Assembly: GCF_014654895.1 (NCBI RefSeq)
Contig: NZ_BNBE01000003.1
Coordinates: 62,001-126,000 of the forward strand
Source of the DNA: Streptomyces filamentosus
GTDB taxonomy: Bacteria; Actinomycetota; Actinomycetes; Streptomycetales; Streptomycetaceae
Direction: 5' to 3'
DNA: 64,000 nucleotides
Of this stretch, positions 57,403-64,000 are shown piece by piece. The translations under genes were made by a program, and so were the position numbers. Below the pieces are notes generated by a model. That model did no database searches, was not told the DNA's origin, and was given only the letters and a program-made list of their open reading frames with translations. Numbering within the stretch: position 1 is the stretch's first letter; every line of letters begins with the position of its first letter.

Positions 57403-58914
57403 ATGACATCCATGCCGCAGACCGACTCCGACCCCACCTCCGACCCCGCCGCCGGAACCCCCTCCGGCCCCACCGCCGGCCCCGGAACCGCCGCCCGCCC
57501 CTCCACACGCCCGCCCCGCCCCTGGCTGGTCGTCCTCGTCGCCTGCGCCGGGCAGTTCCTCGTCGTCCTCGACGTGTCCGTCATGAACGTCGCCCTGCCC
57601 TCGATGAAGGCCGACCTCGACCTCGGCTCCCTCGGCCTCCAGTGGGTTCTCAACGCCTACGCGATCGCCTTCGCCGGCTTCATGCTGCTCGGCGGGCGCG
57701 CGGCCGACCTCTACGGGCGCAAGACCATGTTCCTCGCCGGCCTCGGGCTCTTCACCGCGGCCTCCGTCGTCGGCGGCATCGCCCCCGAGGGCGGCTGGCT
57801 CATCGGCGCCCGGGCCGCCCAGGGCCTCGGCGCGGCGGCCCTCTCCCCGGCCACCCTCACCCTCGTCACCGCCGCCGTCCCCGCCGGCGCCGCCCGCACC
57901 CGGGCCATCGGCACCTGGACGGCCGTCGGCGCGGCCGGCGGCGCCGCGGGCGGCTTCGTCGGCGGCCTCCTCGTCGACCTCCTGAACTGGCGCTGGGTCC
58001 TCCTCGTCAACGTCCCCGTCGGCATCCTGGTCCTCGCCGCCGCGGCCCTCGGCCTGCGCGAGTCCCGCACCGCCGCGGGCCGCCGCCTCGACCTGCCCGG
58101 CGCCGTCCTCGTCACCGGCGGCCTCGCCACCCTCGCGTACGGCATCGTGCAGACCGAGATGGCCGGCTGGACCGCCCCCGCCACCCTCCTGCCGCTCCTC
58201 GGCGGCCTCGCCCTGCTCGCCCTCTTCGTCGCCGTCGAGGCCCGCACCGCCGCCCCCCTCGTGCCGCTCGGGATCTTCCGCAACCGCGCCGTCTCCGCCG
58301 CCAACGTCGGCATCATGCTGTGCGGCTCCAGCTCCTTCGGCATGTGGTTCTTCATGACGGTCTACGCCCAGAACGTCCTCGGCTACACCCCGCTCCAGGC
58401 CGGCCTCGCCCTCGTCCCCAGCTCGCTCGCCGTCCTCGTCGGCTCCAAGACCGCGCCCCGCCTGATGGCCCTCACCGGCGCCCGCGCCCTCGCCCTCACC
58501 GGCATCCTCGTCGCCGCCGCGGGCTTCGCCTGGCAGTCCACCCTGACCGCCGACGGCACCTTCCTCACCACCATCCTCGGCCCCGGCATCCTCATGATGG
58601 GCGGCATCGGCCTCGCCACCACCCCGCTCGCCACCCTCGCCACCTCCGGCGCCGCCCCCGGCGACGCGGGCCTCGTCTCCGGCCTCGTCAACACCTCCCG
58701 CACCATGGGCGGCGCCCTCGGCCTCGCCACCCTGACGACCGTCGCCGCCTCCACCACCCCCACGCCCCTCTCCCTCGGCACCCCGGCCGCCGCCTCCCTG
58801 GTCCCCGGCTACGCCATGGCCTTCCGCGTCTCCACCGGCGTCCTCCTCGCCGCGGCCGTCCTCATGGCGCTCTGGCTGCCCCGGGCCGTACACCGAACGG
58901 TGCAGAAGGGCTGA
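57403..58914 (+). CDS. MFS transporter, DHA2 (EmrB/QacA) family
   Basis: The product has 503 residues with 14 TM segments. TM1 AGQFLVVLDVSVMNVALPSM with the conserved D, motif A LLGGRAADLYGRKTMFLAGL, motif C GAAGGAAGGFVGGLLV. The start is ATG 57403 or 57412. It follows the thiolase gene by 40 nt, same direction. Substrate unknown; export of drugs or metabolites. Confidence 0.93.
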   Translation: MTSMPQTDSDPTSDPAAGTPSGPTAGPGTAARPSTRPPRPWLVVLVACAGQFLVVLDVSVMNVALPSMKADLDLGSLGLQWVLNAYAIAFAGFMLLGGRAADLYGRKTMFLAGLGLFTAASVVGGIAPEGGWLIGARAAQGLGAAALSPATLTLVTAAVPAGAARTRAIGTWTAVGAAGGAAGGFVGGLLVDLLNWRWVLLVNVPVGILVLAAAALGLRESRTAAGRRLDLPGAVLVTGGLATLAYGIVQTEMAGWTAPATLLPLLGGLALLALFVAVEARTAAPLVPLGIFRNRAVSAANVGIMLCGSSSFGMWFFMTVYAQNVLGYTPLQAGLALVPSSLAVLVGSKTAPRLMALTGARALALTGILVAAAGFAWQSTLTADGTFLTTILGPGILMMGGIGLATTPLATLATSGAAPGDAGLVSGLVNTSRTMGGALGLATLTTVAASTTPTPLSLGTPAAASLVPGYAMAFRVSTGVLLAAAVLMALWLPRAVHRTVQKG

Positions 58915-59038
58915 CCCCCGCCACCGTCCGGTGTACGCCGAAGCGCCCGCGCCGGGAGGACGCGGCCGTCCCCTCCCCCTCCGTACCGTCCTGACCACCG
59001 GAAACGACGTGCAGGAAACAGGAGAGGGAGAGGACGGC

Positions 59039-59734
59039 ATGACGACGACCACGCAGGACGGCATGACGACGGCGACGGCCACGGAGGTACGCGCTCCGCT
59101 CGCCCGGATCGCCCCGCTCGCACCGCTCGCCCTGATCGGCGCCGGAGTCCTCGCCATGACGGCGGTGGAACTCCTGAACCCCCGCTACGACCTGGTGAGC
59201 GAGACCCTCAGCCGCTACGTCCACGGCACCGCCGGCCTGCTGCTCCCCGCCTCCCTGCTGGCCGTCGCCGCCGCCTCCGCCCTCCTCACCGCACGCCTGT
59301 GGGGGACGGGCGGCCGCGCGGCCCGCACCGCCCTGGTGGTGTGGACCGCCGGAATCCTGGTCGCGGGCGTCTTCCCCGCCGACCCGCCCGGCCACCACCA
59401 CCGCCCCTCCCCCTCCGAACTCGTCCACGGCAACGCCGCCTTCCTCGCCTTCGCCGCCCTCCCCACGGCCGCCGTCCTGCTCCGCCGCGCCCTGGCCGCC
59501 CGCCGGCCCCGGCTGCGCCCCGCCCTCACCGCCCTCGCCGCGGCCTCGGTCCTGACCACCGCCGCCCTCGCCGTCTTCCTCGTCGACGTGATGGACGGCG
59601 GCCCGTCCCTGGGCTTCGCCGGCGCCCCGACCCCGGTCGGCCTCGTCGAGCGCCTGGTGCTCGCCGCCGACCTCGGCTGGCTCGTCCTCGCCCTCGCCGC
59701 GGGCTCTGGCCGGGGGCGGACCCGCCGTGCATGA
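59039..59734 (+). CDS. DUF998 membrane protein
   Basis: ATG at 59039 follows GGAGAGGGAGAGGACGGC. The 231-residue product has six TM segments: PLALIGAGVLAMTAVELL (TM1), DLVSETLSRYVHGTAGLL, LPASLLAVAAASALLTA, TALVVWTAGILVAGVFPADP (a DUF998 hallmark), LVHGNAAFLAFAALPTAAVL, and a last one near the C-terminus. Function unknown. Its end overlaps the histidine kinase start. Confidence 0.85.
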   Translation: MTTTTQDGMTTATATEVRAPLARIAPLAPLALIGAGVLAMTAVELLNPRYDLVSETLSRYVHGTAGLLLPASLLAVAAASALLTARLWGTGGRAARTALVVWTAGILVAGVFPADPPGHHHRPSPSELVHGNAAFLAFAALPTAAVLLRRALAARRPRLRPALTALAAASVLTTAALAVFLVDVMDGGPSLGFAGAPTPVGLVERLVLAADLGWLVLALAAGSGRGRTRRA

Positions 59735-60908
59735 TCACTCCATGGACCGACCGGCGTGGAAACCCACCTCCACCGACGGGCTGCTCGCGGCCGTCACCGC
59801 CGTCGCCGTCCTCGCGGGCACCGCCCGCCTCGGCGGCCGGCTCGACCTGGCGGGCGCCCTGCCGCTCGCCCTCTGGCTGGGCCTGCTGCTCCTGGGCCGC
59901 CGCCGGTGGCCGCTCACCGTCCTGCTGCTGTCCGTGCAGGCCGTCATCGTCTTCCGCACCTCCGGCCTCACCGACACCGGCTGGGTGTGGCCGGTGTCCG
60001 TCGCGTACGCCGCGCTGGCCGCCGACGACCGGCCCGGCCGCCCCGGCCTGCCCTGGGCGGTGGGCGTCGGCCTGACCGAACTCGCCTTCGCCGCCGCCTG
60101 GGAGGTGCCCACCTCCGGCACCGGCCCCCGCGAGGCCCTCGCCTCACTGGGCGCCGAGGCCCTGTGGCTGGCGCTGCTCCTCGCCGCCGCCACCGCCCAC
60201 CGCGACCGCCTCCGCTGGCGCGCCGAACGCGAAGCCCGCCTGTTCAAGGAGGCCCGCGCCCGGGACCTGGAGGCCGGCCGCCGCATCGCCGAGGCCCGCC
60301 TCGACATCGCCCGCGAACTCCACGACGTCGTCGGCCACACCCTCACCGTCGTCGGCCTCCAGCTCCGCGTCGCCGCCGAGTCCCTGGACGACTCCCCGGC
60401 GGAGGCCCGCGCCGCCCTCGCCACCGCCCAGGAGGTCCGCACCGCCGCCGTCCGCGACCTCCGCGCCCTCGTCCACGTCCTGCGCGCCCCGGGCGAGGAC
60501 CCGAAGGAACCCGCCGCCGGGGTCCCCGAACTCGCCGCCCTCGTCGACCGGACGCGCACGGCCGGCCTGGACGTCCGCCTGGAGACGACCGGCGACCCCG
60601 CCGCCGTCCCCGCCCCCGTCTCCCTCGCCGTCCACCGCGTCGTCCAGGAGGCCCTCACCAACACCGTCCGCCACGCGGGCGCCTCCCGTGCCGACGTCGC
60701 CGTCCGGATCGGGGACGGCCGCGTCGAGGTGACCGTCGCCGACGACGGTCCGGTCCCGCCCGGCCCGCCCGCCGCCCCCGGGCACGGCATCCGCGGCATG
60801 ACCGAACGCGTCCACGCCCTCGGCGGCGAACTCACCGCAGGGCGGCCCGGCGACGGCGACGGCTGGCTCGTCCGGGCCGTCGTCCCTGTGCCAGGCTTCG
60901 GGCCATGA
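59727..60908 (+). CDS. sensor histidine kinase (HisKA_3, NarL partner)
   Basis: The product has 393 residues from GTG 59727 (ATG 59742 possible). Five to six TM segments fill the first 150 residues. Then phospho-His motif ARELHDVVGHTLTVVGLQLR, and HATPase with NTVRHAGASRADVAVR and VTVADDGPVPPGPPAAPG, GHGIRGMTERVHALGGEL. It has no outer sensory domain, so the membrane part probably senses envelope or drug stress. ATGA coupling to the regulator. Confidence 0.92.
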   Translation: MHDHSMDRPAWKPTSTDGLLAAVTAVAVLAGTARLGGRLDLAGALPLALWLGLLLLGRRRWPLTVLLLSVQAVIVFRTSGLTDTGWVWPVSVAYAALAADDRPGRPGLPWAVGVGLTELAFAAAWEVPTSGTGPREALASLGAEALWLALLLAAATAHRDRLRWRAEREARLFKEARARDLEAGRRIAEARLDIARELHDVVGHTLTVVGLQLRVAAESLDDSPAEARAALATAQEVRTAAVRDLRALVHVLRAPGEDPKEPAAGVPELAALVDRTRTAGLDVRLETTGDPAAVPAPVSLAVHRVVQEALTNTVRHAGASRADVAVRIGDGRVEVTVADDGPVPPGPPAAPGHGIRGMTERVHALGGELTAGRPGDGDGWLVRAVVPVPGFGP

Positions 60909-61618
60909 CGACCGAGACGATCAAGGTGCTCCTCGCCGACGACCAGGCCCTCGTCCGGGCCGGCTTCCGCAGCCTCCTCGCGCGTGCCAAGGACATCGAG
61001 GTCGTCGGCGAGGCCGGCACCGGCGACGAGGCCGTCCGCACCGCCCGCGCCGTCCGCCCCGACGTCGTCCTCATGGACATCCGCATGCCCGGCACGGACG
61101 GCCTCACCGCCACCCGGACCCTCACCGGCGACCCCGACCTGACGGAGTGCCGGGTCATCGTCCTCACCACCTTCGAGACGGACGAGTACGTCTTCGCCGC
61201 CCTCCGCGCGGGCGCCAGCGGCTTCCTCACCAAGGAGATCGAGCCCGACGACCTCCGGCAGGCGGTCCGCGCCGTCGCCGCCGGGGACGCCCTGCTCTCC
61301 CCGAGCGCGACCCGCCGGGTGGTCGCGCAGTTCGCCCACCGCCCGGCCGCCCCCGCCGTCACCCCCGAGCGGCTGTCCGTCCTCACCGCCCGCGAACGCG
61401 AGCTCACCCGCCTCGTCGCCACCGGCCTCTCCAACGACGAGATCGCCGCCCGGCTCGTCATCAGCCCCCTCACCGCCAAGACCCACATCACCCGGGCCCT
61501 CGCCAAACTGGGCGTCCGCGACCGCGCCCAACTGGTCATCCTCGCCTACGAGACGGGCCTCGTCGTCCCGGGAGCACAGGCCGACGAGTGCACGGAGGCC
61601 CCGGAGCGCCCGGCCTAG
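60905..61618 (+). CDS. response regulator, NarL/LuxR type
   Basis: The product has 237 residues: receiver with VLLADDQALVRAGFRSLLAR, phospho-accepting Asp in DVVLMDIRMPGTDGLTATRT, and switch Lys in FLTKEIEPDD. LuxR HTH: LTARERELTRLVATGLSNDE, IAARLVISPLTAKTHITRAL. Partner of the preceding kinase. It converges with a second response regulator, stops 4 nt overlapping. Confidence 0.94.
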   Translation: MTTETIKVLLADDQALVRAGFRSLLARAKDIEVVGEAGTGDEAVRTARAVRPDVVLMDIRMPGTDGLTATRTLTGDPDLTECRVIVLTTFETDEYVFAALRAGASGFLTKEIEPDDLRQAVRAVAAGDALLSPSATRRVVAQFAHRPAAPAVTPERLSVLTARERELTRLVATGLSNDEIAARLVISPLTAKTHITRALAKLGVRDRAQLVILAYETGLVVPGAQADECTEAPERPA

Positions 61619-62256
61619 AGCCAGCCCTGCTGCCGCGCGGCCCGCGCCGCCTCCATGCGGTTGCGGGTGCCGGTCTTGCCGATCGCGGACGACAGGTAGT
61701 TGCGCACGGTCGACTCCGACAGGCGCAGCCGCCCCGCGATGTCCGCGATCGTCGCCCCGTCGACCGCCGCCGACAGGGCCTCCCGCTCCCGGGCCGTCAG
61801 CGGGTTCGGACCCGCGCCGAGCGCCGCCGCGGCGAGCGCCGGATCGATGACCGTCTCGCCCCGCAGCACCTTCCGCACCGCCTCCGCCAGCTCCTCCACC
61901 GGCCCGTCCTTCACCAGGAACCCGGCCGCGCCCGCCTCCATCGCCCGCCGCAGGTACCCGGGCCGGCCGAAGGTCGTCAGGATCAGCACCCGGCAGTCCG
62001 GCACCTCGTCCCGCAGCTCCGCCGCCGCGTCGAGCCCCGACCGCCCCGGCAGCTCGATGTCGAGCAGCGCCACGTCGGGCCGCGCCACCAGCGCCCGCTC
62101 CACGATCTCGTCGCCCCGCCCCACCTGGGCGACCACCTCGATGTCCGGTTCGAGCCCGAGCAGCAGCGCGAGCGCCCCGCGCATCATCCCCTGGTCCTCG
62201 GCGAGGAGCACCCGTACGGACTTGGCGGGCCGGTGGTCGCGCGGCATCTTGTTCAC
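61615..62256 (-). CDS. response regulator, DesR-like NarL type
   Basis: The product has 213 residues from GTG 62256 (ATG 62247 possible). Receiver: VLLAEDQGMMRGALALLLGL, Asp in DVALLDIELPGRSGLDAAAE, Lys in FLVKDGPVEEL. HTH: LTAREREALSAAVDGATIAD, IAGRLRLSESTVRNYLSSAI. The right IS701 copy begins 14 bp upstream, separating the gene from the histidine kinase beyond it. Its expression may now depend on read-through or an IS-borne promoter. Confidence 0.93.
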   Translation of the reverse strand: MNKMPRDHRPAKSVRVLLAEDQGMMRGALALLLGLEPDIEVVAQVGRGDEIVERALVARPDVALLDIELPGRSGLDAAAELRDEVPDCRVLILTTFGRPGYLRRAMEAGAAGFLVKDGPVEELAEAVRKVLRGETVIDPALAAAALGAGPNPLTAREREALSAAVDGATIADIAGRLRLSESTVRNYLSSAIGKTGTRNRMEAARAARQQGWL

Positions 62257-62269
62257 GGTCGAAGCCTAG

Positions 62270-63670
62270 TACTGCAACGGTGTTTGCTGTGACTGGTGGC
62301 CAGGTTATGGGGGTGTGTGGCCGCGTTGTTTGTAGTGGCTGATGCGGGCTTGGTGTTGTCGTCGGCGGCGCCAGGTCGACCAGTGCAGGACGTGGTCGAC
62401 CGAGACCGGTCGGCGGTGGGTGAGGCGGTGGATCAGGCGTCTGAGCTCGGGAAGGCTGAGGGGGACGAGGCCGGAGGATCCGTTTCTGCTTTCCCGGCGT
62501 CGAGTTCGCGGGCCCGCAGCACGGTCAGGCAGGCATGGGCGGCCATGGCCAGAGTCATGTGTCGGTGCCAGCCGGGGTAGCGGCGGACCTGGTAGTCGTC
62601 CAGGCCGCACTCCTGCTTCGCGCTCTGGAAGCACTCCTCGACCGCCCACCGGCTGCCGGCGACATGGATCAGCTGGTCAAGTGTGGTGCCGGCGGGGCAG
62701 TAGGCGATGTAGTAGGAGATCTCCTCGGGCCGGCGGACACTGCGGCGGGCGATCACCCAGTGCCGCCGGTCCTCCCGGTGCCAGGGCCGCACCTCGACCC
62801 TGGCCCAGTCGAAGACCCGCGGTCCGTGGGCCCCGTTGCCGCAGGAACGGCGTTTCCACTTCTGTCTGGGCAGGTCGTGGAACAGGTCGTGAACCGGATG
62901 GTCCAGGGCCCAGCGGGTCACGACGGTGTCGTGACGGGTGGTGGCCATGACATGGAAGACATCCGCCCGCTCCAGCTCGGACCGCCAGCTTTTCGAGTAG
63001 CCGTAGCCGGCGTCCGCGGTCACCCACCCGAACGGAATCTTCTCCTCGATCGCCCGGCGGACCATCGCCCTCGCCATCGCGACCTTGGTCTCGAAGACAA
63101 CCGTGTCGCCGATACCGGCCCGCCGGCACCGTTCACGGTCGTCGGTCCAGGACGCCGGCAGGTAAAGGCGCCGGTCGATCAGGGTGCGGCCGCGGCCGGT
63201 GGCATAGGCGAGGAAGACCCCGACCTGGCAGTTCTCCGTCCGGCCGGCCGTGCCGGAGTACTGCCGCTGAACCCCGGCCGACCGGACCCCTTTCTTCAGG
63301 AAGCCGGTGTCGTCCACGATCAGCACCGCACCTGGGTCTCCGAGGTACTCGACGACGTACTCGCGCACGTCGTCCAGCACCTCGTCCGCGTCCCATTCGA
63401 TCCGGTTCAGGAGCCGGTGGAGCCGGTCCGGGCCCGCATGCCCGGCCTCCTCGGCAAGCGTCCAGCCGTTCTTCCGCTCCAGCGGAGCGATCAGTCCCCG
63501 CATATACGCAAGCGCCGACTCACGCGGCTCCGACCTGGCAAACCGGTGCACGAACCGCTCATGCAGAGACCTCAGTTCACCCGCCCACGACCGGGCATCA
63601 GCAAGTTCCCCACCCATGAACACACCAACGAACGACCTGGCCACCAGTCACGGCAAACACCGTTGCAGTA
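62270..63670 (-). mobile_element. IS701-family insertion sequence, copy 2 (inverted)
   Basis: The element is 1401 bp, same terminal repeats as copy 1 but in reverse orientation, flanked by CTAG at 62266-62269 and 63671-63674. It sits between the kinase stop (63690) and regulator start (62256), which before insertion were about 30 bp apart. Confidence 0.95.
62433..63617 (-). CDS. IS701-family DDE transposase (copy 2)
   Basis: The sequence is identical to the transposase of copy 1 in all translated frames (GTG alternative start 63644). The same early stop (62433) and the same -1-frame continuation to 62305 (LPELRRLIHRLTHRRPVS) are present. So the C-terminal state was fixed before the two copies separated. 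Confidence 0.9.
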   Translation of the reverse strand: MGGELADARSWAGELRSLHERFVHRFARSEPRESALAYMRGLIAPLERKNGWTLAEEAGHAGPDRLHRLLNRIEWDADEVLDDVREYVVEYLGDPGAVLIVDDTGFLKKGVRSAGVQRQYSGTAGRTENCQVGVFLAYATGRGRTLIDRRLYLPASWTDDRERCRRAGIGDTVVFETKVAMARAMVRRAIEEKIPFGWVTADAGYGYSKSWRSELERADVFHVMATTRHDTVVTRWALDHPVHDLFHDLPRQKWKRRSCGNGAHGPRVFDWARVEVRPWHREDRRHWVIARRSVRRPEEISYYIAYCPAGTTLDQLIHVAGSRWAVEECFQSAKQECGLDDYQVRRYPGWHRHMTLAMAAHACLTVLRARELDAGKAETDPPASSPSAFPSSDA

Positions 63671-63689
63671 CTAGGCCGTTTCCTTCCGG

Positions 63690-64000
63690 TCAGGAGGGGT
63701 GCGCGGCCGTGTCCGGATCCCCGGGCGCCGGGAGTTCCGCCGTCACCGGGAGTTCCGCCGTGAGGCGGAAGCCGCCGTTCGGGGCGGGGCCGGCGGTGAG
63801 GGTGCCGCCGGCGGCGGAGAGGCGCTCGCGCAGACCGCGCAGGCCGCTGCCCGGCGCGCCCGCGCCTGTGCCTGTGCCTGTGCCAGTTCCAGTGCCCGTG
63901 CCAGTGCCCGCGCCCGTGCCCGTGTTCGTGTCCGGGGCGGGGCGGCGGCCGTCGTCGGTGACGGTGAGGCGGACCCGCTCCGGGCCGCTCGCGACCGCGA
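63690..64000 (-). CDS. sensor histidine kinase, C-terminal part (runs off right edge)
   Basis: This frame is open from the right edge to TGA 63690-63692. It shows the end of an HATPase: VRLTVTDDGRRPAPDTN (G1 box), then SGLRGLRERLSAAGGTLTAG (G2 box) and GGFRLTAELPV. Between the two boxes is an unusual (Gly-Thr)n stretch of about 20 residues. It is the natural partner of the DesR-like regulator at 61615, now separated by the IS701 insertion. Confidence 0.88.
   Translation of the reverse strand, partial: AVASGPERVRLTVTDDGRRPAPDTNTGTGAGTGTGTGTGTGTGTGAGAPGSGLRGLRERLSAAGGTLTAGPAPNGGFRLTAELPVTAELPAPGDPDTAAHPS
63860..63930 (-). repeat. hexanucleotide repeat inside the histidine kinase
   Basis: Imperfect GCC(T/C)GT hexamers (plus strand) give Gly-Thr/Gly-Ala dipeptides between the G1 and G2 boxes. 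Copy-number change would keep the frame. Confidence 0.85.

Noticed and set aside
8595..63670. Composite transposon of 55 kb
   Set aside because: Each IS701 has its own different, intact target duplication, so they inserted independently; the interior contains core chromosomal genes.

Overview
The window looks like a Streptomyces chromosome. G+C is very high, coding direction changes often, start codons overlap the preceding stop (ATGA or GTGA) in several operons, and the families are typical of the genus: GntR/UTRA regulators, DUF397, DUF2277, KstR, F420-type LLM oxidoreductase, SCO2322-like protein and IS701.

Region 1 (1-5754) is the end of a genomic island. It has lower G+C than the rest. 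It holds a GHKL (MutL/MORC-like) ATPase running off the left edge, a frameshifted and an intact GntR regulator, several small phage/ICE-type proteins and an Imm32-like protein. It stops exactly at a 45-nt copy of the 3' half of a tRNA-Val(UAC) (5710-5754), the expected scar of tRNA-directed integration. The intact tRNA should lie beyond the left edge.

Region 2 (5755-23.9 kb) is ordinary chromosome: small hypotheticals, a SLATT-type DUF4231 protein, another GntR regulator, DUF2277, VTT/DedA, DoxX, a secreted HNH nuclease, HAD, a peptidoglycan-binding protein, an MFS pump with a fused winged helix, serpin, O-methyltransferase, DUF2330 and a CYP125-like P450.

Region 3 contains two connected themes. 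(a) Sterol/side-chain degradation: P450, FadA5-like thiolase, aldehyde dehydrogenase plus 3Fe-4S ferredoxin, kstR, a FadE34-like double acyl-CoA dehydrogenase and an SCPx-type thiolase. These loci are spread over 35 kb but share KstR-like boxes and a second, 17-bp palindrome with TCTGA/TCAGA ends. (b) Vitamin B12 uptake (26445-32480, minus strand): a cobalamin riboswitch precedes five genes, each overlapping the next by 4 nt. They encode a surface alpha/alpha-toroid protein, a surface SCO2322-like protein, and the T, double-ATPase and S subunits of an ECF transporter.

Region 4 (37.5-64 kb) has a GT4/methyltransferase/toroid cassette next to kstR, cell-wall and lipoprotein genes, a TetR-reductase pair, a remnant of an anti-sigma-like ATPase with an orphan DUF397 protein, arylamine N-acetyltransferase, an MFS pump and two NarL-type two-component systems.

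Two apparently identical 1401-bp IS701-family elements lie in inverted orientation at 8595-9995 (target duplication CTAA) and 62270-63670 (CTAG). The second sits between a response regulator and its upstream histidine kinase, which runs off the right edge.
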